The notes under the pieces are model-generated. The model had not been told where the DNA came from and did no database searches. It saw nothing but the letters and a program-made list of their open reading frames with translations. A stretch of DNA of 64,000 bases, taken from assembly GCA_036250195.1 (NCBI GenBank), contig JAVHZZ010000015.1, forward strand, positions 3,100,001-3,164,000, in the 5' to 3' direction. The position numbers were made by a program, and so were the translations under genes. The DNA comes from Mixophyes australis (lineage: Eukaryota; Chordata; Amphibia; Anura; Limnodynastidae). Of this stretch, positions 42,390 to 59,100 are shown in pieces. Position 1 is the first letter of the stretch. Each line of letters starts with the position of its first letter.

Positions 42390-44535
42390 ATGATTCAATT
42401 CATGATTTATGATTTATAATTCAATTTATGATTCGATTCATGATTCATGATTTAATTCATGATTCATGATTCATGATTCGATTCATGATTCATGATTCAA
42501 TTCATGATTCATGATTCATGATTCAATTCATGATTCATGATTTATGATTCATGATTCAATTCATGATTCATCATTCAATTCATGATTCATCATTCGATTC
42601 ATGATTCATGATTCATGATTCATGATTCAATACATGATTCATGATTCGATTCATGATTTAATTAATGATTCATGATTTGATTCATGATTCATGATTCAAT
42701 TCATGAATCATCATTCATGATTCATGATTCAATTCATAAATCATGATTCAGGATTCATGATTCAATTCATGATTCATGATTCATGATTCAATTCATGATT
42801 CAATTCATGATTCATTTCATGATTCATGATTCAATTCATGATTCATGATTCATGATTCAACTCATGATTCATTTCATGATTCATGATTCAATTCATGATT
42901 CATGATTCATGATTCAATTCATGATTCATTTCATGATTCATGATTCATTTCATGATTCATGATTTAATTCATGATTAATGATTCATGATTCAATTCATGA
43001 TTCATGATGCAATTCATGATTCATGATTCAATTCATGATTCATGATTTAATTCATGCTTCATGATTCGATTCATGATTCATGATTCAATTCATGATTCAT
43101 GATTCATGATTCAATTCATGATTCATGATTCGATTCATAATTCATGATTCATGATTCGATTCATGATTCATGATTTATGATTCAATTCATGAATTAATTC
43201 ATGATTCTTGATTCAATTCATGATTCGAGATTCATGATTCGATTCATGATTCATGATTCGATTCATGATTGGGTTCATGATTCATGATTCATAATTTATG
43301 ATTCAATTCATGAATCATGATTCATGATTCATGATTCAATTCATGATTAATGATTCAATTCATGATTCATGATTCGATTCATGATTCATGATTCATGATT
43401 CATGATTTATGATTCAATTCATGATTCATGATTTTAATCATGATTCATGATTCAATTCATGATTTATGATTTATAATTCAATTTATGATTCGATTCATGA
43501 TTCATGATTTAATTCATGATTCATGATTCATGATTCGATTCATGATTCATGATTCAATTCATGATTCATGATTCATGATTCAATTCATGATTCATGATTT
43601 ATGATTCATGATTCAATTCATGATTCATCATTCAATTCATGATTCATGATTCGATTCATGATTCATGATTCATGATTCATGATTCAATACATGATTCATG
43701 ATTCGATTCATGATTCATGATTTAATTAATGATTCATGATTTGATTCATGATTTATGATTCAATTCATGAATCATCATTCATGATTCATGATTCAATTCA
43801 TAAATCATGATTCATGATTCATGATTCAATTCATGATTCATGATTCATGATTCAATTCATGATTCATTTCATGATTCATGATTCAATTCATGATTCATGA
43901 TTCATGATTCAACTCATGATTCATTTCATGATTCATGATTCAATTCATGATTCATGATTCATGATTCAATTCATGATTCATTTCATGATTCATGATTCAT
44001 TTCATGATTCATGATTCAATTCATGATTCATGATTCATGATTCAATTCATGATTCATTTCATGATTCATGATTCATTTCATGATTCATGATTTAATTCAT
44101 GATTAATGATTCATGATTCAATTCATGATTCATGATGCAATTCATGATTCATGATTCAATTCATGATTCATGATTTAATTCATGCTTCATGATTCGATTC
44201 ATGATTCATGATTCAATTCATGATTCATGATTCATGATTCAATTCATGATTCATGATTCGATTCATAATTCATGATTCATGATTCGATTCATGATTCATG
44301 ATTTATGATTCAATTCATGAATTAATTCATGATTCTTGATTCAATTCATGATTCGAGATTCATGATTCGATTCATGATTCATGATTCGATTCATGATTGG
44401 GTTCATGATTCATGATTCATAATTTATGATTCAATTCATGAATCATGATTCATGATTCATGATTCAATTCATGATTAATGATTCAATTCATGATTCATGA
44501 TTCGATTCATGATTCATGATTCATGATTCATGATT
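42390..44535. repeat. 1.06-1.13-kb tandem duplication, second 31.5-kb copy
   Basis: The counterpart of 10,860-13,005 at a shift of 31,530 bp. GATTGGG is at 43,271 and 44,399, again 1,128 bp apart. Confidence 0.8.
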
Positions 44536-47500
44536 CATGATTCAATTCAGGATTCATAATTCGATTCATAAATCATGATTCAATTCATGATTCATGATTT
44601 ATGATTCAATTCAGGATTCAATTCATGATTCATTTCATGATTCATGATTCGATTCATGATTCATGATTCATGATTCATGATTCGATTCATGATTCATGAT
44701 TCATGATTCATGATTCATGATTCAATTCATGATTTATGATTTATGATTCAATTTATGATTCAATTCATGATTCATGATTCAATTCATGATTCATGATTCA
44801 TGGTTTGATTCATAATTCATTATTTAATTCATGATTCATGATTCGATTCATGATTCATGATTCAATTCATGATTCATGATTCATGATTCAATTCATGATT
44901 CATGATTCATGATTCAATTCATGATTCATGATTCGATTCATGATTCATGATTCATGATTCATGATTCAATTCATGATTCATGATTCATGATTCAATTCAT
45001 GATTCATTTCATGAATTATGATTCAATTCATGATTCATGATTCAATTCATGATTCATGATTCAATTCATGATTCATGATTCAATTCATGATTCATTTCAT
45101 GATTCATGATTTATTTCATGATTCATGATTCATTTCATGATTCATGATTTAATTCATGATTAATGATTCATGATGCAATTCATGATTCATGATGCAATTC
45201 ATGATTCATGATTCAATTCATGACTCATGATTCAATTCATGTTTCATGATTCGATTCATGATTCATGATTCAATTCATGATTCATGATTCATGATTCAAT
45301 TCATGATTCATGATTCGATTCATGATTCATGATTCGATTCATGATTCATGATTCAATTCATGATTCATGATTCGATTTATGATTCATGATTCAATTCATG
45401 ATTAATGATTTATGATTCAATTCATGATTCAATTCATGATTCAATTCATGATTCATGATTTATGATTCATGATTTATGATTCAATTCATGATTAAATTCA
45501 TGATTCATGATTCAATTCATGATTCGAGATTCATGATTTGATTCATGATTCATGATTCAATTCATGCTTCATGATTCATGATTCAATTCATGATTCATGA
45601 TTCAAATCATGATTCAATTCATGATTCATGATTCAATTCATGATTTATGATTCAATTCATGATTCATGATTCAATTCATGATTTATGATTCAATTCATGA
45701 TTCATGATTCAATTCATGATTCATGATTCAATTCATGATTCATGATTCGATTCATGATTAATGATTTATGATTCATTTCATGATTCATGATTCATTTCAT
45801 GATTCATGATTCGATTCATTATTCATGATTCATGATTCGATTCATGATTCTTGATTCATTTCATGATTCATGATTCATGATTCAAATCATGATTCATGTT
45901 TCGATTCATAATTCATGATTCGATTCATGATTCAGGATTCGATTCATGATTCATGATTCATAATTCATGATTCGATTCAAGATTCATGATTCGATTCATG
46001 ATTCATGATTCAATTCATGATTCATGATTTATGATTCAATTCATGATTCAATTCATGATTCATGATTCAATTCATGATTCATGATTCAATTCATGATTCA
46101 TGATTCATGATTCAATTCATGATTCATGATTCATGATTCATGATTCAATTCATGATTCATGATTCAATTCATGATTCATGATTCGATTCATGATTCATGA
46201 TTCGATTCATTATTCATGATTCATGATTCGATTCATGATTCTTGATTCATTTCATGATTCATGATTCATGATTCAAATCATGATTCATGTTTCGATTCAT
46301 AATTCATGATTCGATTCATGATTCATGATTCGATTCATGATTCATGATTCATAATTCATGATTCGATTCATGATTCATGATTCGATTCATGATTCATGAT
46401 TCAATTCATGATTCATGATTCAATTCATGATTCATGATTCGATTCTTGATTCATGATTCATGATTCACGATTCAATTCATAATTCATGAATCGATTCATG
46501 ATTCATGATTCAATTCATGATTTATGATTTATGATTCAATTTATGATTCAATTCATGATTCATGATTCAATTCATGATTCATGATTCATGATTCAATTCA
46601 TGATTCATGATTCATGATTCATGATTCAATTCATGATTCATGATTCAATTCATGATTCATGATTCGATTCATGATTCATGATTTGATTCATTATTCATGA
46701 TTCATGTTTCGATTCATAATTCATGATTCGATTCATGATTCATGATTCGATTCATGATTCATGATTCATAATTCATGATTCGATTCATGATTCATGATTC
46801 GATTCATGATTCAAGATTCAATTCATGATTCATGATTCAATTCATGATTCATGATTCGATTCTTGATTCATGATTCATGATTCACGATTCAATTCATGAT
46901 TCATGATTCGATTCATGATTCAATTCATGATTTATGATTTATGATTCAATTCATGATTAATGATTCAATTCATGATTCATGATTCGATTCATGATTCATG
47001 ATTAATGATTCAATTCATGATTAATGATTCAATTCATGATTCATGATTCAATTCATGATTCATGATTCATGATTCAATTCATGATTCATGATTCACGATT
47101 CAATTCATGATTCATGATTCAATTCATGATTCATGATTCATGATTCATGATTCAATTCATGATTCATGATTCACGATTCAATTCATGATTCATGATTCGA
47201 TTCATGATTCATGATTCATGATTCACGATTCAATTCATGATTCATGATTCGATTCATGATTCATGATTCAATTCATGATTTATGATTTATGATTCAATTT
47301 ATGATTCAATTCATGATTCATGATTCAATTCATGATTCATGATTCATGATTCAATTCATGATTCATGATTCATGATTCATGATTCATGATTCAATTCATG
47401 ATTCATGATTCATGATTCATGATTCAATTCATGATTCATGATTCAATTCATGATTCATGATTTATGATTCATGATTCATGATTCATTTCATGATTCATTT

Positions 47501-50500
47501 CATGATTCATGATTCATTTCATGATTCATGATTCATTTCATGATTCATGATTCAATTCATGATTCATGATGCAATTCATGATTCATGATTCAATTCATGA
47601 TTCATGATTTAATTCATGTTTCATGATTCGATTCATGATTCATGATTCATGATTCATGATTCAATTCATGATTCATGATTCATGATTCATGATTCAATTC
47701 ATGATTCATGATTCGATTCATGATTCATGATTAAATTGATGATTCATGATTTATGATCCAATTCATGATTCAATTGATGATTCATGATTCAATTCATGAT
47801 TCATGATTCATGATTTGATTCATGATTCATGATTTAATTCATGATTCATGATTTGATTCATGATTCAATTCATGATTCATTTCATGATTCATGATTCAAT
47901 TCATGATTCATGATTCAATTCATGATTCATGATTCATGATTCAATTCATGATTCATTTCATGAATTATGATTCAATTCATGATTCATGATTCAATTCATG
48001 ATTCATGATTCAATTCATGATTCATGATTCATGATTCAATTCATGATTCATTTCATGATTCATGATTCATTTCATGATTCATGATTTAATTCATGATTAA
48101 TGATTCATGATGCAATTCATGATTCATGATGCAATTCATGATTCATGATTCAATTCATGACTCATGATTCAATTCATGTTTCATGATTCGATTCATGATT
48201 CATGATTCAATTCATGATTCATGATTCATGATTCAATTAATGATTCATGATTCGATTCATGATTCATGATTCAATTCATGATTCATGATTCGATTTATGA
48301 TTCATGATTCAATTCATGATTCTTGATTTATGATTCAATTCATGAATCAATTCATGATTCATGATTTATGATTCAATTCATGATTAAATTCATGATTCAT
48401 GATTCAATTCATGATTCGAGATTCATGATTTGATTCATGATTCATGATTCAATTCATGCTTCATGATTCATGATTCAATTCATGATTCATGATTCAAATC
48501 ATGATTCAATTCATGATTCAATTCATGATTTATGATTCAATTCATGATTCATGATTCGATTCATGATTAATGATTTATGATTCATTTCATGATTCATGAT
48601 TCATTTCATGATTCATGATTCGATTCATTATTCATGATTCATGATTTGATTCATGATTCATGATTCATTTCATGATTCATGATTCATGATTCAAATCATG
48701 ATTCATGTTTCGATTCATAATTCATGATTCGATTCATGATTCATGATTCGATTCATGATTCATAATTCATGATTCGATTCATGATTCATGATTCGATTCA
48801 TGATTCATGATTCAATTCATGATTCATGATTCAATTCATGATTCATGATTCGATTCTTGATTGATGATTCATGATTCAATTCATGATTCATGATTCATGA
48901 TTCAATTCATGATTCATGATTCATGATTCAATTCATGATTCGTGAATCAATTCATGATTCATGATTCAATTCATGATTCATGATTCATGATTCAATTCAT
49001 GATTCATTTCATGATTCATGATTCATTTCATGATTCATGATTCATTTCATGATTCATGATTTAATTCATGATTAATGATTCATGATGCAATTCATGATTC
49101 ATGATGCAATTCATGATTCATGATTCAATTCATGATTTATGATTCAATTCATGTTTCATGATTCGATTCATGATTCATGATTTAATTCATGATTTATGAT
49201 TCATGATTTAATTCATGATTCATGATTCAATTCATGATTCATGATTCGATTCATGATTCATGATTCGATTCATGATTCATGATTCAATTCATGATTCATG
49301 ATTCGATTTATGATTCATGATTCAATTCATGATTCATGATTTATGATTCAATTCATGATTCAATTCATGATTCATGATTCATGATTCAATTCATGATTCA
49401 TGATTCGATTCATGATTCATGATTCGATTCATGATTCATGATTTAATTCATGATTCATGATTCGATTTATGATTCATGATTCAATTCATGATTCATGATT
49501 TATGATTCAATTCATGATTCAATTCATGATTCATGATTTATGATTCAATTCATGATTAAATTCATGATTCATGATTCAATTCATGATTCGAGATTCATGA
49601 TTTGATTCATGATTCATGATACAATTCATGCTTCATGATTCATGATTCAATTCATGATTCATGATTCAAATCATGATTCAATTCATGATTCATGATTCAA
49701 TTCATGATTTATGATTCAATTCATGATTCATGATTCAATTCATGATTTATGATTTAATTCATGATTCATGATTCAATTCATGATTCATGATTCGATTCAT
49801 GATTAATGATTTATGATTCATTTCATGATTCATGATTCATTTCATGATTCATGATTCGATTCATTATTCATGATTCATGATTCGATTCATGATTCTTGAT
49901 TCATTTCATGATTCATGATTCAAATCATGATTCATGTTTCGATTCATAATTCATGATTCGATTCATGATTCATGATTCGATTCATGATTCATGATTCATA
50001 ATTCATGATTCGATTCATGATTCATGATTTGATTCATGATTCATGATTCAATTCATGATTCATGATTCAATTCATGATTCATGATTCGATTCTTGATTCA
50101 TGATTCACGATTCACGATTCAATTCATGATTCATGATTCGATTCATGATTCAATTCATGATTTATGATTTATGATTCAATATATGATTCAATTCATGATT
50201 CATGATTCAATTCATGATTCATGATTCATGATTCAATTCATGATTCATGATTCGATTCTTGATTCATGATTCATGATTCACGATTCAATTCATGATTCAT
50301 GATTCGATTCATGATTCATGATTCAATTCATGATTTATGATTTATGATTCAATTTATGATTCAATTCATGATTCATGATTCAATTCATGATTCATGATTC
50401 ATGATTCAATTCATAATTCATGATTCATGATTCATGATTCAATTCATGATTCATGATTCAGTTCATGATTCATGATTCGATTCATGATTCATGATTCAAT

Positions 50501-50776
50501 TCATGATTCATGATTCGATTCATGATTCATGATTCAATTCATGATTCATGATTTATGATTCAATTCATGATTATATTCATGATTAATGATTCAATTCATG
50601 ATTCATGATTCATTTCATGATTCATTTCATGATTCATGATTCATTTCAGAATTCATGATTCATTTCATGATTCATGATTCAATTCATGATTCATGATGCA
50701 ATTAATGATTCATGATTCAATTCATGATTCATGATTTAATTCATGTTTCATGATTCGATTCATGATTCATGATTCA
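42980..50776. repeat. 10-kb-shift duplication, member 3
   Basis: The counterpart of 11,450-19,265 in the second 31.5-kb copy. It retains the 45-bp segment absent at 14,880. It has its own loss of 64 bp near 46,690, where ATTCATTATTCATGATTCAT is followed directly by GTTTCG. It retains the 76 bp that members 2 and 4 lack (about 50,330). Confidence 0.84.
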
Positions 50777-53139
50777 TGATTCATGATTCAATTCATGATT
50801 CATGATTCATGATTCATGATTCAATTCATGATTCATGATTCGATTCATGATTCATGATTAAATTGATGATTCATGATTTATGATCCAATTCATGATTCAA
50901 TTGATGATTCATGATTCAATTCATGATTCATGATTCATGATTTGATTCATGATTCATGATTTAATTCATGATTCATGATTTGATTCATGATTCAATTCAT
51001 GATTCATTTCATGATTCATGATTCAATTCATGATTCATGATTCAATTCATGATTCATGATTCATGATTCAATTCATGATTCATTTCATGAATTATGATTC
51101 AATTCATGATTCATGATTCAAATCATGATTCAATTCATGATTCATGATTCAATTCATGATTTATGATTCAATTCATGATTCATGATTCGATTCATGATTA
51201 ATGATTTATGATTCATTTCATGATTCATGATTCATTTCATGATTCATGATTCGATTCATTATTCATGATTCATGATTCGATTCATGATTCTTGATTCATT
51301 TCATGATTCATGATTCATGATTCAAATCATGATTCATGTTTCGATTCATAATTCATGATTCGATTCATGATTCATGATTCGATTCATTATTCATGATTCA
51401 TGATTCGATTCATGATTCTTGATTCATTTCATGATTCATGATTCAAATCATGATTCATGTTTCGATTCATAATTCATGATTCGATTCATGATTCATGATT
51501 CGATTCATGATTCATGATTCATAATTCATGATTCGATTCATGATTCATGATTTGATTCATGATTCATGATTCAATTCATGATTCATGATTCAATTAATGA
51601 TTCATGATTCGATTCTTGATTCATGATTCATGATTCACGATTCAATTCATGATTCATGATTCGATTCATGATTCAATTCATGATTTATGATTTATGATTC
51701 AATTTATGATTCAATTCATGATTTATGATTCAATTCATGATTCATGATTCATGATTCAATTCATGATTCATGATTCATGATTCAATTCATGATTCATGAT
51801 TCAATTCATGATTCATGATTCGATTCATGATTCATGATTCGATTCATGATTCATGATTCGATTCATGATTCATGATTCATAATTCATGATTCGATTCATG
51901 ATTCATGATTCAATTCATGATTCATGATTCAATTCATGATTCATGATTCGATTCTTGATTCATGATTCATGATTCACGATTCAATTCATGATTCATGATT
52001 CGATTCATGATTCATGATTCAATTCATGATTTATGATTTATGATTCAATTTATGATTCAATTCATGATTCATGATTCAATTCATGATTCATGATTCATGA
52101 TTCAATTCATGATTCATGATTCATGATTCATGATTCAATTCATGATTCATGATTCAGTTCATGATTCATGATTCGATTCATGATTCATGATTCAATTCAT
52201 GATTCATGATTCGATTCATGATTCATGATTCAATTCATGATTCATGATTTATGATTCAATTCATGATTATATTAATGATTAATGATTCAATTCATGATTC
52301 ATGATTCAATTCATGATTCATGATTCATGATTCAATTCATGATTCATGATTCAATTCATGATTCATGATTCGATTCATGATTCATGATTCATGATTCAAA
52401 TCATGATTCATGTTTCGATTCATAATTCATGATTCGATTCATGATTCATGATTCGATTCATGATTCATGATTCATAATTCATGATTCGATTCATGATTCA
52501 TGATTCATGATTCAATTCATGATTCATGATTCATGATTCATGATTCAATTGATGATTCATGATTCGATTCATGATTCATGATTCAATTCATGATTCATGA
52601 TTTATGATTCAATTCATGATTCAATTCATGATTCATGATTTATGATTTAATTCATGATTAAATTCATGATTCATTATTCAATTCATGATTCGAGATTCAT
52701 GATTTGATTCATGATTCATGATACAATTCATGCTTCATGATTCATGATTCAATTCATGATTCATGATTCAAATCATGATTCAATTCATGATTCATGATTC
52801 AATTCATGATTTATGATTCAATTCATGATTCATGATTCAATTCATGATTTATGATTCAATTCATGATTCATGATTCAATTCATGATTCATGATTCGATTC
52901 ATGATTAATGATTTATGATTCATTTCATGATTCATGATTCATTTCATGATTCATGATTCGATTCATTATTCATGATTCATGATTCGATTCATGATTCTTG
53001 ATTCATTTCATGATTCATGATTCAAATCATGATTCATGTTTCGATCCATAATTCATGATTCGATTCATGATTCATGATTCGATTCATGATTCATGATTCA
53101 TAATTCATGATTCGATTCATGATTCATGATTTGATTCAT
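50777..53139. repeat. 2.36-kb linker between 10-kb members, copy 2
   Basis: The counterpart of 19,266-21,621 at a shift of 31,511 bp, becoming 31,518 after a 7-bp unit gained near 52,460. It shares the 541-bp absence (51,121) with copy 1, so that loss predates the 31.5-kb duplication. Confidence 0.74.
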
Positions 53140-56100
53140 GATTCATGATTCAATTCATGATTCATGATGCAATTCATGATTCATGATTCAATTCATGATT
53201 CATGATTTAATTCATGCTTCATGATTCGATTCATGATTCATGATTCAATTCATGATTCATGATTCATGATTCAATTCATGATTCATGATTCGATTCATAA
53301 TTCATGATTCATGATTCGATTCATGATTCATGATTTATGATTCAATTCATGAATTAATTCATGATTCTTGATTCAATTCATGATTCGAGATTCATGATTC
53401 GATTCATGATTCATGATTCGATTCATGATTGGGTTCATGATTTATGATTCATAATTTATGATTCAATTCATGAATCATGATTCATGATTCATGATTCAAT
53501 TCATGATTAATGATTCAATTCATGATTCATGATTCGATTCATGATTCATGATTCATGATTCATGATTTATGATTCAATTCATGATTCATGATTTTAATCA
53601 TGATTCATGATTCAATTCATGATTTATGATTTATAATTCAATTTATGATTCGATTCATGATTCATGATTTAATTCATGATTCATGATTCATGATTCGATT
53701 CATGATTCATGATTCAATTCATGATTCATGATTCATGATTCAATTCATGATTCATGATTTATGATTCATGATTCAATTCATGATTCATCATTCAATTCAT
53801 GATTCATGATTCGATTCATGATTCATGATTCATGATTCATGATTCAATACATGATTCATGATTCGATTCATGATTCATGATTTAATTAATGATTCATGAT
53901 TTGATTCATGATTTATGATTCAATTCATGAATCATCATTCATGATTCATGATTCAATTCATAAATCATGATTCATGATTCATGATTCAATTCATGATTCA
54001 TGATTCATGATTCAATTCATGATTCATTTCATGATTCATGATTCAATTCATGATTCATGATTCATGATTCAACTCATGATTCATTTCATGATTCATGATT
54101 CAATTCATGATTCATGATTCATGATTCAATTCATGATTCATTTCATGATTCATGATTCATTTCATGATTCATGATTCAATTCATGATTCATGATTCATGA
54201 TTCAATTCATGATTCATTTCATGATTCATGATTCATTTCATGATTCATGATTTAATTCATGATTAATGATTCATGATTCAATTCATGATTCATGATGCAA
54301 TTCATGATTCATGATTCAATTCATGATTCATGATTTAATTCATGCTTCATGATTCGATTCATGATTCATGATTCAATTCATGATTCATGATTCATGATTC
54401 AATTCATGATTCATGATTCGATTCATAATTCATGATTCATGATTCGATTCATGATTCATGATTTATGATTCAATTCATGAATTAATTCATGATTCTTGAT
54501 TCAATTCATGATTCGAGATTCATGATTCGATTCATGATTCATGATTCGATTCATGATTGGGTTCATGATTCATGATTCATAATTTATGATTCAATTCATG
54601 AATCATGATTCATGATTCATGATTCAATTCATGATTAATGATTCAATTCATGATTCATGATTCGATTCATGATTCATGATTCATGATTCATGATTCATGA
54701 TTCAATTCAGGATTCATAATTCGATTCATAAATCATGATTCAATTCATGATTCATGATTTATGATTCAATTCAGGATTCAATTCATGATTCATTTCATGA
54801 TTCATGATTCGATTCATGATTCATGATTCATGATTCATGATTCGATTCATGATTCATGATTCATGATTCATGATTCATGATTCAATTCATGATTTATGAT
54901 TTATGATTCAATTTATGATTCAATTCATGATTCATGATTCAATTCATGATTCATGATTCATGGTTTGATTCATAATTCATTATTTAATTCATGATTCATG
55001 ATTCGATTCATGATTCATGATTCAATTCATGATTCATGATTCATGATTCAATTCATGATTCATGATTCATGATTCAATTCATGATTCATGATTCGATTCA
55101 TGATTCATGATTCATGATTCATGATTCAATTCATGATTCATGATTCATGATTCAATTCATGATTCATTTCATGAATTATGATTCAATTCATGATTCATGA
55201 TTCAATTCATGATTCATGATTCAATTCATGATTCATGATTCAATTCATGATTCATTTCATGATTCATGATTTATTTCATGATTCATGATTCATTTCATGA
55301 TTCATGATTTAATTCATGATTAATGATTCATGATGCAATTCATGATTCATGATGCAATTCATGATTCATGATTCAATTCATGACTCATGATTCAATTCAT
55401 GTTTCATGATTCGATTCATGATTCATGATTCAATTCATGATTCATGATTCATGATTCAATTCATGATTCATGATTCGATTCATGATTCATGATTCGATTC
55501 ATGATTCATGATTCAATTCATGATTCATGATTCGATTTATGATTCATGATTCAATTCATGATTAATGATTTATGATTCAATTCATGATTCAATTCATGAT
55601 TCAATTCATGATTCATGATTTATGATTCATGATTTATGATTCAATTCATGATTAAATTCATGATTCATGATTCAATTCATGATTCGAGATTCATGATTTG
55701 ATTCATGATTCATGATTCAATTCATGCTTCATGATTCATGATTCAATTCATGATTCATGATTCAAATCATGATTCAATTCATGATTCATGATTCAATTCA
55801 TGATTTATGATTCAATTCATGATTCATGATTCAATTCATGATTTATGATTCAATTCATGATTCATGATTCAATTCATGATTCATGATTCAATTCATGATT
55901 CATGATTCGATTCATGATTAATGATTTATGATTCATTTCATGATTCCTGATTCATTTCATGATTCATGATTCGATTCATTATTCATGATTCATGATTCGA
56001 TTCATGATTCTTGATTCATTTCATGATTCATGATTCATGATTCAAATCATGATTCATGTTTCGATTCATAATTCATGATTCGATTCATGATTCAGGATTC

Positions 56101-59100
56101 GATTCATGATTCATGATTCATAATTCATGATTCGATTCAAGATTCATGATTCGATTCATGATTCATGATTCAATTCATGATTCATGATTTATGATTCAAT
56201 TCATGATTCAATTCATGATTCATGATTCAATTCATGATTCATGATTCAATTCATGATTCATGATTCATGATTCAATTCATGATTCATGATTCATGATTCA
56301 TGATTCAATTCATGATTCATGATTCAATTCATGATTCATGATTCGATTCATGATTCATGATTCGATTCATTATTCATGATTCATGATTCGATTCATGATT
56401 CTTGATTCATTTCATGATTCATGATTCATGATTCAAATCATGATTCATGTTTCGATTCATAATTCATGATTCGATTCATGATTCATGATTCGATTCATGA
56501 TTCATGATTCATAATTCATGATTCGATTCATGATTCATGATTCGATTCATGATTCATGATTCAATTCATGATTCATGATTCAATTCATGATTCATGATTC
56601 GATTCTTGATTCATGATTCATGATTCACGATTCAATTCATAATTCATGAATCGATTCATGATTCATGATTCAATTCATGATTTATGATTTATGATTCAAT
56701 TTATGATTCAATTCATGATTCATGATTCAATTCATGATTCATGATTCATGATTCAATTCATGATTCATGATTCATGATTCATGATTCAATTCATGATTCA
56801 TGATTCAATTCATGATTCATGATTCGATTCATGATTCATGATTTGATTCATTATTCATGATTCATGATTCGATTCATGATTCTTGATTCATTTCATTATT
56901 CATGATTCATGATTCAAATCATGATTCATGTTTCGATTCATAATTCATGATTCGATTCATGATTCATGATTCGATTCATGATTCATGATTCATAATTCAT
57001 GATTCGATTCATGATTCATGATTCGATTCATGATTCAAGATTCAATTCATGATTCATGATTCAATTCATGATTCATGATTCGATTCTTGATTCATGATTC
57101 ATGATTCACGATTCAATTCATGATTCATGATTCGATTCATGATTCAATTCATGATTTATGATTTATGATTCAATTCATGATTAATGATTCAATTCATGAT
57201 TCATGATTCGATTCATGATTCATGATTAATGATTCAATTCATGATTAATGATTCAATTCATGATTCATGATTCAATTCATGATTCATGATTCATGATTCA
57301 ATTCATGATTCATGATTCACGATTCAATTCATGATTCATGATTCAATTCATGATTCATGATTCATGATTCATGATTCAATTCATGATTCATGATTCACGA
57401 TTCAATTCATGATTCATGATTCGATTCATGATTCATGATTCATGATTCACGATTCAATTCATGATTCATGATTCGATTCATGATTCATGATTCAATTCAT
57501 GATTTATGATTTATGATTCAATTTATGATTCAATTCATGATTCATGATTCAATTCATGATTCATGATTCATGATTCAATTCATGATTCATGATTCATGAT
57601 TCATGATTCATGATTCAATTCATGATTCATGATTCATGATTCATGATTCAATTCATGATTCATGATTCAATTCATGATTCATGATTTATGATTCATGATT
57701 CATGATTCATTTCATGATTCATTTCATGATTCATGATTCATTTCATGATTCATGATTCATTTCATGATTCATGATTCAATTCATGATTCATGATGCAATT
57801 CATGATTCATGATTCAATTCATGATTCATGATTTAATTCATGTTTCATGATTCGATTCATGATTCATGATTCATGATTCATGATTCAATTCATGATTCAT
57901 GATTCATGATTCATGATTCAATTCATGATTCATGATTCGATTCATGATTCATGATTAAATTGATGATTCATGATTTATGATCCAATTCATGATTCAATTG
58001 ATGATTCATGATTCAATTCATGATTCATGATTCATGATTTGATTCATGATTCATGATTTAATTCATGATTCATGATTTGATTCATGATTCAATTCATGAT
58101 TCATTTCATGATTCATGATTCAATTCATGATTCATGATTCAATTCATGATTCATGATTCATGATTCAATTCATGATTCATTTCATGAATTATGATTCAAT
58201 TCATGATTCATGATTCAATTCATGATTCATGATTCAATTCATGATTCATGATTCATGATTCAATTCATGATTCATTTCATGATTCATGATTCATTTCATG
58301 ATTCATGATTTAATTCATGATTAATGATTCATGATGCAATTCATGATTCATGATGCAATTCATGATTCATGATTCAATTCATGACTCATGATTCAATTCA
58401 TGTTTCATGATTCGATTCATGATTCATGATTCAATTCATGATTCATGATTCATGATTCAATTAATGATTCATGATTCGATTCATGATTCATGATTCAATT
58501 CATGATTCATGATTCGATTTATGATTCATGATTCAATTCATGATTCTTGATTTATGATTCAATTCATGAATCAATTCATGATTCATGATTTATGATTCAA
58601 TTCATGATTAAATTCATGATTCATGATTCAATTCATGATTCGAGATTCATGATTTGATTCATGATTCATGATTCAATTCATGCTTCATGATTCATGATTC
58701 AATTCATGATTCATGATTCAAATCATGATTCAATTCATGATTCAATTCATGATTTATGATTCAATTCATGATTCATGATTCGATTCATGATTAATGATTT
58801 ATGATTCATTTCATGATTCATGATTCATTTCATGATTCATGATTCGATTCATTATTCATGATTCATGATTTGATTCATGATTCATGATTCATTTCATGAT
58901 TCATGATTCATGATTCAAATCATGATTCATGTTTCGATTCATAATTCATGATTCGATTCATGATTCATGATTCGATTCATGATTCATAATTCATGATTCG
59001 ATTCATGATTCATGATTCGATTCATGATTCATGATTCAATTCATGATTCATGATTCAATTCATGATTCATGATTCGATTCTTGATTGATGATTCATGATT

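Larger units (their letters stand above)
36997..45880 (+). repeat. Module-free domain, second 31.5-kb copy
   Basis: The counterpart of 5,467-14,350. The flanking modules start at 36,978 and 45,899, the positions predicted by the 31,530-bp shift. Confidence 0.74.

Noticed and set aside
7490..54561. G-quadruplex potential of the GGG variants
   Set aside because: Each GGG is isolated by hundreds to thousands of bases from the next, and four nearby runs are needed.
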